Origin: an uncultured bacterium
Lineage (GTDB): Bacteria; Actinomycetota; Coriobacteriia; Coriobacteriales; Coriobacteriaceae
Reading direction: 5' to 3'
Assembly: GCA_905215065.1 (NCBI GenBank)
Contig: CAJMOF010000019.1
Location: forward strand, 1 to 26,286
Length of the DNA: 26,286 nt
The translations under genes were made by a program, and so were the position numbers. The notes beneath the pieces are model-generated. The model did no database searches and was not told the origin of the DNA. It saw only the letters and a list, made by a program, of their open reading frames with translations. The number at the start of each line of letters is the position of its first letter. The stretch's first letter is position 1. Below, one piece after another: positions 7,476-15,239 of this stretch.

Positions 7476-8003
7476 ATGCGCCACTACCTGCGCGGTCTTG
7501 CGGCCCTGATCGAAGAGGGTCACACCGATGAGGCACTCGGGCGCATCGACGCGCTCTGCGAGACCAACGACCGCACCGCCGTGCGCCGCTACTGCGCCAA
7601 CGAAACGGTCAACATTGCGCTCTCGTCGCTTTCCGCGGACATCAACGCGCGCGGCATCACCGCCGATCTGCGCGCCGCCGTGCCCGAAACCGTCCACGTG
7701 GGCGATGTCGATCTATTCAGTGTGGTATCGAACGCCCTGGACAATGCCATCGCCGCGGCGAGCGCCGCCCCCGAAGGCAAGCGGTTTGTCGACCTGGACC
7801 TTCGCTACGAAGACGGTCAGCTTCTATTGCTGGTTTCCAACACGTTTGGCCGTGCGCCGCACATGGTCGACGGCATGCCCGTGGCTCAGCACACTGGGCA
7901 CGGCTTTGGCACCAAGAGCATTATGCTTGCCGTCGAGCGCATGAACGGCAACTGCCAGCTCCGCATTAACGGCGACCGGTTTGAGCTGCGCGCCGTGATG
8001 TAG
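7476..8003 (+). pseudogene. 5'-truncated GHKL-type sensor histidine kinase
   Basis: 175 residues match the cytoplasmic half of an AgrC/NatK-like quorum-type kinase. The phospho-acceptor region (MRHYLRGLAALIEEGHTDEALGRI) stands at the very start. An N-box follows (VVSNALDNAIAAAS, about residues 84-97), then LLLLVSNTF and a G-box with HGFGTKSI (about 141-148). The membrane sensor that normally precedes the H-box is missing. In frame upstream there is a TGA at 7467, and no kinase-like sequence is recognisable in 7301-7475. No strong ribosome binding site precedes ATG 7476. I infer a remnant produced by deletion or rearrangement, although expression as a soluble ATP-binding fragment cannot be excluded. 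There is no neighbouring response regulator. Confidence 0.7.
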
Positions 8004-8021
8004 GGGCTGCCGCCAACCTCG

Positions 8022-8597
8022 CTACAGCGGTGCAGCCGCCGGGGTCAGCTGCTTAATGTAGGCCCACATGCGCTGCTTGGCGGCCTTGTCGGTGAGCGCC
8101 GCCTCAAAACCGTCGAGCGCCAGCACGCGGCGCCCCTGCACATGGGCGACCAGGCCGGGCTTGAGCATGGCGGTGTCAAAGTCATCAATTGCCACAAGCA
8201 TATCGGCATAGGTCTCGCGCATGACATCGGCCGCACTGTTGTCGAGCAGCAGCACCGCCTCGGGGTCCAGAGCCTCCAGCGCCTCGCGGAACAGGTCGCA
8301 CGGCAGAGTCTCGCCCACCGCGACCGCTCCGTCACCCGCGCCGGCGACGCTTGCCAGCACGCAAAAGTCCTCGGGGGCATATCCGATGGCGCCGAGCGCC
8401 TTGCGCAACGCGGCGCCATCCGCGCCGGCAGCCAGCTCGCCGCCCGAGCACTCGGCTTCATCCAAATCGCCTTTGACCAGCACAATCGGCGAGCACGCGT
8501 TGCCCGCGATACGCACACCGCGACCTGCAAGCGACGCGAGCTCCTGCTCGGTCGCCTGAGCGATGGCTTCTTTTTTCTGGCTTTGTGACGTGGGCAT
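8022..8597 (-). CDS. Degenerate uracil-DNA-glycosylase-like protein
   Basis: 191 residues from ATG 8597, chosen because GGAGAG lies just upstream; an ATG at 8627 overlaps a TATAAT box and has no ribosome binding site. The fold pattern resembles family 4 uracil-DNA glycosylases: IVLVKGDLDEAE in place of the active-site motif, GGELAAGADGAALRKALGAIGY like the G-x-PFVG-x-AG-x-LL helix, LDPEAVLLLDNSAADVM like the LKPK-x-IVALG strand, and a final K-x-x-x-W helix. The catalytic HPS-type motif seems replaced by DGF and the iron-sulfur cysteines are absent. It is therefore probably not a functional glycosylase. It is divergent from trxA. The family link is my inference from pattern, not a search. Confidence 0.55.
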   Translation of the reverse strand: MPTSQSQKKEAIAQATEQELASLAGRGVRIAGNACSPIVLVKGDLDEAECSGGELAAGADGAALRKALGAIGYAPEDFCVLASVAGAGDGAVAVGETLPCDLFREALEALDPEAVLLLDNSAADVMRETYADMLVAIDDFDTAMLKPGLVAHVQGRRVLALDGFEAALTDKAAKQRMWAYIKQLTPAAAPL

Positions 8598-8733
8598 GCG
8601 CTCTCCAATCGTTTGCGTGCCCACCATTATATAAAAGAGCCGCCCGCGAGTGGTTGCTTTGCGGGCCGCTGGGTATAAGCACGGTCGTACTGAGTTTTAC
8701 GCGGCCGAGCCGCATCGTATTATGGAGGTCACC
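8598..8733. promoter_or_regulatory. Divergent promoter region between the UDG-like gene and trxA
   Basis: On the minus strand a perfect TATAAT lies at 8631-8626, about 30 bases before the ATG at 8597. On the plus strand TATAAG at 8674-8679 is a possible -10 box for trxA. Neither has a convincing -35 box at normal spacing. The trxA ribosome binding site GGAGGT (8724-8729) is strong. Confidence 0.5.
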
Positions 8734-9054
8734 ATGGCTGACATTAAGCAGATTACCCCCGAGAACTTCGATTCCATCGTTAACGACAGCCTGCCCGTAC
8801 TGGTTGATTTTTGGGCCCCGTGGTGCGGCCCCTGCCGCTCGCTCTCGCCCATCGTAGACGAGGTTGCCGACGAGCTGGCCGGCAAGTTGGCTGTGGCCAA
8901 GTGCAACGTCGACGACAACCAGGACCTGGCCATGAAGTTTGGCGTCATGAGCATCCCCACGCTGATCGTCTTTAAGAACGGCGAGGAGGTCGACCGCTCG
9001 GTCGGCGCCTTGCCCAAGGCAAGACTTCAGGCACTGCTGGAGAAACATCTGTAA
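8734..9054 (+). CDS. trxA: Thioredoxin
   Basis: A 106-residue cytoplasmic thioredoxin, a general protein disulfide reductant. The active site WCGPC is at residues 30-34, preceded by VLVDFWAP, with the cis-proline loop MSIPTLIVFKNGEEV further on. Length and layout are typical of TrxA. The start is ATG 8734, four bases after GGAGGT; an open frame extends further upstream but has no signals. It is monocistronic, with its own promoter region and a terminator hairpin at 9167-9203. No thioredoxin reductase gene is adjacent. Confidence 0.95.
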   Translation: MADIKQITPENFDSIVNDSLPVLVDFWAPWCGPCRSLSPIVDEVADELAGKLAVAKCNVDDNQDLAMKFGVMSIPTLIVFKNGEEVDRSVGALPKARLQALLEKHL

Positions 9055-9166
9055 TACGCTTGTTACCCATCTGCCGTCCATGAGCGGTTTCGCACCGCTC
9101 GCCGGAGTGCCAAACGCAAGGTATGCGACCACGGATAGTATGGTAGATACAAACAGCCCCCAGTGA

Positions 9167-9203
9167 ACGGGTGCGGGTCAGACGGACTCGCACCCGTTTT
9201 CTT
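9167..9203 (+). terminator. Rho-independent terminator downstream of trxA
   Basis: ACGGGTGCGGGT and ACTCGCACCCGT pair over 12 positions with one G-T pair around a seven-base loop, followed by TTTTCTT. A smaller hairpin, GAGCGGT / ACCGCTC, lies at 9082-9100. The terminator separates trxA from the nickel/hydrogenase genes. Confidence 0.8.
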
Positions 9204-9230
9204 ATGCGGCGGCGCTCAAGGCGGGCGTAG

Positions 9231-9236
9231 TAGAAT
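9231..9236 (+). promoter_or_regulatory. Possible -10 box for the nikR-hyp genes
   Basis: TAGAAT lies 40 bases before the first ATG of the cluster, between the trxA terminator and the AAGGAGA ribosome binding site. There is no good -35 box, so expression may need an activator or the site may be wrong. Confidence 0.3.
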
Positions 9237-9275
9237 CTGAACCACCATATCGCCCCGTACAAAAGGAGACTCCCC

Positions 9276-9524
9276 ATGCATGACGTCGGAATGAACATGA
9301 GCCAGCTTGCCATGAGCGTCAAGCAGGTCGACGACACCATTGAGCTCGCTCACGAGTGGAGCCATCAGCTGCTGCATGCGACCGAGAACTTTGACATGGA
9401 GCGCATTGGCGCCAAGCTCGAGGCCGCCATGGCGGCACTCCACGAGGCGCACGATGCGCTCGAGGGCTACGAGGAGGCCATCGAGGCCGACCACAACTCC
9501 GTCGGCTCTGTGAAACTGGTGTAA
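9276..9524 (+). CDS. Small helical protein preceding nikR, function unknown
   Basis: An 82-residue acidic protein with a good AAGGAGA site upstream and clear coding bias. It is predicted to be almost wholly alpha-helical: two long amphipathic stretches (MSQLAMSVKQVDDTIELAHEWSHQLLHAT and MERIGAKLEAAMAALHEAHDALEGYEEAIE) suggest a helical hairpin. It contains several histidines (H2, H26, H30, H34, H56, H59, H73), no cysteine and no signal peptide. Its stop lies one base before the GTG of nikR, so the two are co-translated. I do not recognise a family. Position and histidine content suggest a role linked to nickel, but that is only inference. Confidence 0.75.
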   Translation: MHDVGMNMSQLAMSVKQVDDTIELAHEWSHQLLHATENFDMERIGAKLEAAMAALHEAHDALEGYEEAIEADHNSVGSVKLV

Positions 9525-9525
9525 C

Positions 9526-10020
9526 GTGGCCGAGCACGAGCACGCGCACAATCACGGTGCGGACGACGATGCAAGCTGCCGCTACAGCGGCTCCAGCTCC
9601 GAGCTGGTCCGCTTTTCGGTCACCGCGCCCGACGACCTGCTGCGCCGCTTTGACGAGCAGATCGCGCGCCGCGGTGACGCGGCTAACCGATCCGAGGCCG
9701 TACGCGATCTGATTCGCGCCTCGATCGCCAAGGAGCAGATGCGCACGCCCGACGAGCAGGTCATCGGTTCGCTCACCATGATCTATGACCACCATACCGG
9801 CGATCTGACGCGCCGTCTGGACGAGGTGCAGCACGACTACACCGACGAGATCGTCTCGACCATGCACGTGCATCTGGACCACCACAACTGCTTGGAGATT
9901 CTGGCGCTCAAGGGTCGCGGCGAGCGTGTCTACGAGCTGGCCGACCGGTTGCTGGGACTGCGCGGCGTTAAGCACGGCGAGCTCACCTGCGCCGCCACCA
10001 AGCAAAGCCTGGGGCTGTAA
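9526..10020 (+). CDS. nikR: Nickel-responsive regulator NikR
   Basis: 164 residues. A histidine-rich N-terminal extension (HEHAHNHG) of about 25 residues precedes a ribbon-helix-helix DNA-binding domain (ELVRFSVTAPDDLLRRFDEQI, about 26-70) and an ACT-like nickel-binding tetramerisation domain. The high-affinity ligands of E. coli NikR are matched in spacing by H103, H114, H116 and C122 (VQHDY, then MHVHLDHHNCLEIL). The protein would be expected to bind DNA when nickel is sufficient and repress nickel uptake or hydrogenase genes. GTG at 9526 follows the previous stop by one base. It is placed directly before hypF, linking nickel sensing to hydrogenase assembly. No nickel transporter is in the window. 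Confidence 0.93.
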   Translation: MAEHEHAHNHGADDDASCRYSGSSSELVRFSVTAPDDLLRRFDEQIARRGDAANRSEAVRDLIRASIAKEQMRTPDEQVIGSLTMIYDHHTGDLTRRLDEVQHDYTDEIVSTMHVHLDHHNCLEILALKGRGERVYELADRLLGLRGVKHGELTCAATKQSLGL

Positions 10021-10078
10021 CGGGATTTCCCGCAGCGCACCTGCCAAAAAGGGACAGGTTTCAACGAAGGAGGGTCGC

Positions 10079-12547
10079 ATGCGACATGTGCATATCCATG
10101 TAACGGGCATTGTGCAGGGCGTCGGCATGCGGCCATTTGTGTATCGCGAGGCTATGGCGCATGGCATCTGCGGCTGGGTGCTCAACGCGGGCGATGGCGT
10201 ACACATCGAGGCGCATGCTTTGAGCGAGGCGCTCGACGAATTTGTCACCGCGCTGTCGGAGCACGCGCCGGCCGCAGCCCGCGTTGAGCATGTCGCTGTT
10301 GCAGACCTGGAGCCCGACGCTTGGGATGCCGACGATGAGCAGGTCTTTCGTATTGTAGCGTCGCAGGATCAGACCGTGCACACGACGCTCATCTCCCCCG
10401 ATATCGCCACCTGTGACGACTGCCTGCGCGAACTGTTCGACCCCGCCGACCGTCGCTATCACTACCCCTTTATCAACTGCACCAACTGCGGGCCGCGCTT
10501 TACCATCATCCGGTCGCTGCCTTATGACCGAGCGGCCACGTCGATGGATTGCTTTCCTATGTGCCCCGAGTGCGCTGCAGAGTATGGCGACCCGCTTGAC
10601 CGGCGCTTTCATGCGCAGCCCGATGCCTGCTTTGACTGCGGGCCACATATTACCTGGCGCGAGGCGGCGGGCGACATGGAGCTCGAAGGCTCGGGGGCGA
10701 TGCCGGCCGTCGGCAGCACGCGCGAAACCAGCGATGCCATTATTGACCGCTGTGTCGAGCTGCTGGCCAGCGGCGGTATTGTCGCCATCAAGGGGCTGGG
10801 CGGATTCCATCTGGCCTGCAACGCCGCCAATGAGCAGGCGGTGGTCGAGCTGCGCCGTCGCAAGCGCCGCAGCAACAAGCCGCTTGCCGTTATGGTGCGC
10901 AGCCTTGCCGATACTGAACGCCTGTGCCATGTCGATGATGCCGAGCGCGACTTGCTGGCCGGCAGCATCCGCCCCATTGTGCTGCTGCGCCGACGTGCTG
11001 TTTGCGAGGGCGGCGGCTCCCCCGTCGCCCTCGCGCTTGCGCCGTCCGTCGCGCACGACCTTCCCGAGCTCGGCGTCATGCTCCCCTACACCCCGCTTCA
11101 GCATCTGTTGCTTGCCGCGGCAGAAGCCCGCGGTATGCACGCGCTCGTCATGACCAGCGGAAACCTGAGCGAAGAACCCATCGAGACCGACGACAACCTT
11201 GCCTGGGAACACCTCGTTGCCGTCGGCATCGCCGATGCGCTGCTCGGTAACGACCGCGCAATTCTGTCGCGCTACGACGACTCTGTGGTACGCGTGGTCG
11301 ACGGCGCCGTTATGCCCGTTCGCCGCGCTCGCGGATATGCACCCCAGCCGCTGCCGTTGCCGGCGCTCGACGGCGCTCCGTCCTGTGTGCTCGCCTGCGG
11401 CCCACAACAAAAGGCCACGATTGCGCTCACGCGTGAAGGGGCAAACGGCGAGGCAACCTGTTTTGTGTCGCAGCATATCGGCGATGTTGAAAACGGCGGG
11501 ACCTTCGATGCCTGGAACGCCGCGCGCACGCGCTTGGAAGATCTCTTTGACTTGGCGCCCGCCGCCTTAGCCTGCGATTTACATCCCAGCTATCTATCGA
11601 GCCAGTGGGCGCGCGAGCAGGCGCGAAAATGCAATCTGCCGCTCGTCGAGGTGCAGCACCATCATGCGCATATCGCGAGCGTAATGGCCGAGGCTATCGC
11701 CGCGGGCCAGCTTACAACCGACGCGCGCGTCCTTGGCATCGCCTTTGACGGCACCGGCGCCGGTACCGATGGGACCATTTGGGGCGGCGAGTTTCTTGTC
11801 GCCAGCCTTGGCAGCTTTGAGCGCGCCGCGCATTTGCGCACCTGGGCGCTCCCCGGCGGGGCGGCCTCCGTGCGCGACGCCCGCCGCAACGCCTTCGCCT
11901 TGCTCAGTGAGCTCGGCCTGCTTGAACACCCGGGGACCGCTCGGCTTTTGGACAACCTCGACGAGCAAACGCGCAGCGTGACAGCCACCATGATCGAGCG
12001 CAGTATCAACACCCCGCGTACCAGCAGCATGGGGCGTCTCTTTGATGCCGCGGCAGCAATTCTGGGCATTTGCGGCCAGGCGACCTACGAGGGTGAACCC
12101 GCCATCGAGCTTGAGGCCGTCGCCTGGCACGCGCTCGGCAGCGAAAGTACCTGTCCCGCCGGCAATATGGCCAGCTTTTCCGTAACCGAATCATCCCGTC
12201 CGGACGACTGCCATGTTCTGAACTTCAAACCGCTTTTTGAGGCGCTTTTGGAGGGAATCAGGACCGGCGTGCCCGCCGACCGGCTCGCGCTCGACTTCCA
12301 CGTCACCATCGCGCGCGCGTCGGCCCGCATCGCAAACGAGGTCTGCGCCCGTGAAGGCCTCAACACCGTCGTGCTCTCGGGCGGCGTGTTCATGAACCGA
12401 CTTTTGCTCCAGCTCCTCAGCCGCGAGCTCAAAAGCATGGGTCTCACTGTCTTGGTTCCCCACGCCGTGCCCGTCAACGACGGCTGTATCGCCTACGGTC
12501 AGGCCGCCATCGCTCGCGCTCACCTCGCGCAGACAGCATCGCGATAG
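10079..12547 (+). CDS. hypF: Carbamoyltransferase HypF
   Basis: HypF uses carbamoyl phosphate and ATP to carbamoylate the C-terminal cysteine of HypE, the first step of cyanide ligand synthesis for [NiFe]-hydrogenase. The product has 822 residues. Domains in order are acylphosphatase (GIVQGVGMRPFVYR at 10-23), two zinc fingers (CDDC at 112-115 with CTNC at 134-137, then CPEC with CFDC), a YrdC-like domain (about 190-375) and a Kae1-like C-terminal domain (EVQHHHAHIASVMAE, FDGTGAGTDGTIWGGEFL, LSGGVFMNRLL). ATG 10079 is chosen because of AAGGAGG upstream and the match to the family start; the frame is open further upstream inside nikR. It follows nikR by 58 bases. Confidence 0.96.
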   Translation: MRHVHIHVTGIVQGVGMRPFVYREAMAHGICGWVLNAGDGVHIEAHALSEALDEFVTALSEHAPAAARVEHVAVADLEPDAWDADDEQVFRIVASQDQTVHTTLISPDIATCDDCLRELFDPADRRYHYPFINCTNCGPRFTIIRSLPYDRAATSMDCFPMCPECAAEYGDPLDRRFHAQPDACFDCGPHITWREAAGDMELEGSGAMPAVGSTRETSDAIIDRCVELLASGGIVAIKGLGGFHLACNAANEQAVVELRRRKRRSNKPLAVMVRSLADTERLCHVDDAERDLLAGSIRPIVLLRRRAVCEGGGSPVALALAPSVAHDLPELGVMLPYTPLQHLLLAAAEARGMHALVMTSGNLSEEPIETDDNLAWEHLVAVGIADALLGNDRAILSRYDDSVVRVVDGAVMPVRRARGYAPQPLPLPALDGAPSCVLACGPQQKATIALTREGANGEATCFVSQHIGDVENGGTFDAWNAARTRLEDLFDLAPAALACDLHPSYLSSQWAREQARKCNLPLVEVQHHHAHIASVMAEAIAAGQLTTDARVLGIAFDGTGAGTDGTIWGGEFLVASLGSFERAAHLRTWALPGGAASVRDARRNAFALLSELGLLEHPGTARLLDNLDEQTRSVTATMIERSINTPRTSSMGRLFDAAAAILGICGQATYEGEPAIELEAVAWHALGSESTCPAGNMASFSVTESSRPDDCHVLNFKPLFEALLEGIRTGVPADRLALDFHVTIARASARIANEVCAREGLNTVVLSGGVFMNRLLLQLLSRELKSMGLTVLVPHAVPVNDGCIAYGQAAIARAHLAQTASR

Positions 12548-12678
12548 GCTGTTTTGCCAGCCTGCGCGCCGCCGTCTCACAGGTGTAACGCGTTTGCTCG
12601 CGACTCCCACGAGCGCTACCATCAAGCAATGGATTATCAAGCGCCTATCCAGCGCAAAGCGTATAAAAGGGGAACAAT

Positions 12679-12939
12679 ATGTGCCTTGCCGTTCCCGGTA
12701 AAGTAGTCAAACGCGACGACGACCTCAGGGCCACCGTCGACATGATGGGCATCGAGCGCCCCGTATCGCTTCGACTCGTGCCGGCGGCGCAGGTTGGTGA
12801 CTATATTCTCGTGCACGCTGGATTTGGCATCCAGATCGTCGACGAGCAGGAGGCGCAGGAGACACTCGAGCTCGTCAATACCATGACCGAGCTGGCCGAA
12901 GAGGACCAGCTCGCCACCAACTCGGCCGAGGCATACTAG
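12679..12939 (+). CDS. hypC: Hydrogenase maturation chaperone HypC
   Basis: 86 residues starting MCLAVPGKVV. The second-position cysteine, exposed after Met removal, holds the Fe(CN)2CO unit together with HypD and delivers it to the hydrogenase large subunit. The rest is a small beta-barrel (GDYILVHAGFGIQIVDEQEA). AAGGGG precedes the start. It is 131 bases downstream of hypF, and its stop overlaps the hypD GTG by one base (TAGTG), consistent with the HypC-HypD complex. Confidence 0.95.
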   Translation: MCLAVPGKVVKRDDDLRATVDMMGIERPVSLRLVPAAQVGDYILVHAGFGIQIVDEQEAQETLELVNTMTELAEEDQLATNSAEAY

Positions 12940-14051
12940 TGGCGGCGGCACAGCCGGTTCGCTCCGGTATCGACTTTTCGGCCTTTCGCGATTCCAAGCT
13001 GGCCCGCGAGCTCATCGAACGCATCCGTGAACTTGTCGGCAACCGCACCATCAACCTTATGGAAGTCTGCGGCACGCACACCGTGAGCATCGGTCGCTAT
13101 GGCTTTCGCTCCATTATGCCGGCGGGACTCAAGCTGCTGAGCGGCCCGGGTTGCCCCGTCTGCGTTACCGCCAACCGCGACATCGACCATGCAATCGCGC
13201 TCGCCAACATAGACGGCGCCATCATCACCACCTTTGGCGACATGATGCGTGTACCCGGATCGTCCACCTCGCTCGCCGCGCAAAAGGCGGCAGGGTGCGA
13301 CATTCGCATCGTCTACTCCCCGCTCGACGCGCTCGATATTGCCGAGCAAAACCCCGACCGCCCGGTCATCTTTATGGGTGTGGGCTTTGAGACCACAACG
13401 CCCACCATCGCCGCCGCCATCCTGGAGGCAGACGCGCGCGGGCTGCAGAACTTCTCGGTCTACTGCGCCCATAAGACCACGCCGCCGGCGCTGCGCGCCA
13501 TCGCCAACGATCCCGAGACCACTATCGACGGCTTTATCCTGCCGGGCCACGTCGCCACCATCACGGGCTTAGCCCCCTTTAGCTTTTTGGTCGACGAGTT
13601 TAAGACCCCGGGCGTGGTTACGGGATTTGAGCCGGTCGACATCTTGCAGGGTATCTGCATGCTGGTCCAGATGGTTGTTGAAGAGCAGCCCGCAATCGAC
13701 AACGCCTACCGCCGTGGCGTCAATGCCGATGGCAATCCCGTGGCGCGCCAGCTGATTGAGCAGGTATTTGAGCCGTGCGATACCACATGGCGCGGATTGG
13801 GATCGATTGCGGCTTCGGGACTCGCCATTCGTCCCGAGTTCTCGCACTTTGATGCCCGCACCCGCTTTGACGCGCCCATCGAGCCGACGGTCGAGCCACG
13901 CGGATGCCGCTGCGGCGACGTGCTGCGCGGAGCCATTACGCCGAGCGACTGCCCTCTGTTCGGCCACGCTTGTACACCCGAGCATCCCGTCGGCCCCTGC
14001 ATGGTGAGCTCCGAGGGCAGCTGCGCGGCGTACTACCGCTACCGTAACTAG
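12939..14051 (+). CDS. hypD: Hydrogenase maturation iron-sulfur protein HypD
   Basis: 370 residues. HypD forms a complex with HypC and assembles the iron, CO and cyanide ligands. Motifs include MEVCGTHT (C44), GPGCPVC (C72 and C75), FMGVGFETTTP, LPGHVATITG and a C-terminal region with cysteines at CRCGDVL, DCPLFGHAC and GPCMVSSEGSCAAYYRY that holds the [4Fe-4S] cluster. The start is GTG 12939, overlapping the hypC stop; Shine-Dalgarno signal is slight and coupling is likely. Confidence 0.95.
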   Translation: MAAAQPVRSGIDFSAFRDSKLARELIERIRELVGNRTINLMEVCGTHTVSIGRYGFRSIMPAGLKLLSGPGCPVCVTANRDIDHAIALANIDGAIITTFGDMMRVPGSSTSLAAQKAAGCDIRIVYSPLDALDIAEQNPDRPVIFMGVGFETTTPTIAAAILEADARGLQNFSVYCAHKTTPPALRAIANDPETTIDGFILPGHVATITGLAPFSFLVDEFKTPGVVTGFEPVDILQGICMLVQMVVEEQPAIDNAYRRGVNADGNPVARQLIEQVFEPCDTTWRGLGSIAASGLAIRPEFSHFDARTRFDAPIEPTVEPRGCRCGDVLRGAITPSDCPLFGHACTPEHPVGPCMVSSEGSCAAYYRYRN

Positions 14052-14099
14052 CCCGGACGCACCCGCACACTGGCACCACCCACGATTGGAGTTTTCGAT

Positions 14100-15134
14100 A
14101 TGTCCCATAGCGTTACCGATAGCACCGTCCTGCTGGGTCACGGCTCCGGCGGTCAGATGATGAAACGCATCATCGACGAGGTCTTTTTGGATGCCTTTGG
14201 GTCGCCCGAGCTGCTTGAGGGCAACGATGCCGGCGTCGCCGCACTGCCCGCGAGCGGGCGCATCGCCATGTCGACCGACAGCTTTGTGGTGACGCCGCAG
14301 TTCTTCCCCGGCGGCAATATCGGCCGACTCGCCGTGTGCGGAACCGTCAACGATGTCGCGACCTCGGGCGCCAATGTGCGCTACCTGTCGTGCGGCTTTA
14401 TCCTCGAAGAGGGCTATCCCATGGACAAGCTGCGTCAGATCGTGCGGACCATGGCCGAGACGGCGCGCGAGGCGGGCGTGGCGATCATCACCGGCGACAC
14501 CAAAGTGGTTGAGCGCGGCGGGGCCGACGGCGTCTACATCAATACCGCCGGCGTGGGCGAAGTACCCGCGGGTGTGGCGCTCAGTGGCGCAAACTGCCAG
14601 CCTGGCGATGTCATCCTGGTGTCGGGTACACTCGGCGACCACGGCATTGCCATCATGAGCCAACGCGAGGGCTTGGCGTTTTCGAGCACCATCGAAAGCG
14701 ATGCCGCACCGCTCAACCACCTGATTGCCGATGTGCTGGCCGCAGCACCCGGCACACGCTGCTTCCGCGACCCCACGCGCGGTGGCCTGGCGTCCACACT
14801 CAACGAGTTTGCCCAGGCCAGCAATGTTGCCATGGAGGTCGACGAAGATGCCGTGCCCGTGCGCCCTGACGTACAGGCGGCATGTGAGATGCTCGGCTAC
14901 GATGTGCTGCAGGTAGCAAACGAGGGCAAGATGGTTGCCGTGGTGCCGGCCGAGCAGGCAGATGCGGCACTGGCCGCCATGCGCGCCGCCCGCTACGGCG
15001 AGAATGCCGCGATTATCGGCCGCGTGCTGCCGCTTGGATCGGACGCTCGACCCGCCGTGCGCGTACGCACCGGCTGGGGCTCGACCCGCATCCTCGACAT
15101 GCTCGTAGGAGAGCAGCTGCCGAGGATTTGCTAA
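14100..15134 (+). CDS. hypE: Hydrogenase maturation protein HypE
   Basis: 344 residues of the PurM/AIR-synthase-like fold. HypE dehydrates the thiocarboxamide made by HypF on its own C-terminal cysteine to a thiocyanate and passes cyanide to the HypC-HypD iron. The chain ends LPRIC, so the essential terminal cysteine is present as the last residue. Other features are LGHGSGGQMMKRIIDEVF near the N-terminus, GNDAGV and CFRDPTRGGLASTLNE. GGAG lies eight bases before ATG 14100. The gap to hypD is 48 bases. Confidence 0.96.
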   Translation: MSHSVTDSTVLLGHGSGGQMMKRIIDEVFLDAFGSPELLEGNDAGVAALPASGRIAMSTDSFVVTPQFFPGGNIGRLAVCGTVNDVATSGANVRYLSCGFILEEGYPMDKLRQIVRTMAETAREAGVAIITGDTKVVERGGADGVYINTAGVGEVPAGVALSGANCQPGDVILVSGTLGDHGIAIMSQREGLAFSSTIESDAAPLNHLIADVLAAAPGTRCFRDPTRGGLASTLNEFAQASNVAMEVDEDAVPVRPDVQAACEMLGYDVLQVANEGKMVAVVPAEQADAALAAMRAARYGENAAIIGRVLPLGSDARPAVRVRTGWGSTRILDMLVGEQLPRIC

Positions 15135-15239
15135 CGACAAAGGCTCAGGGCTATTAAAGATATTCAGATTCCAAACATGCCCGGCACGCATGCCCAGTAT
15201 CATGGGGTGCGTTTTACAACTCAAGCGGCAGGAGCACCC

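Noticed and set aside
9123..9149. Possible NikR box (GTATG repeats) upstream of the nickel genes
   Set aside because: The two GTATG motifs are direct and not the GTATGA-N16-TCATAC palindrome known from E. coli, and the trxA terminator lies between them and the cluster.
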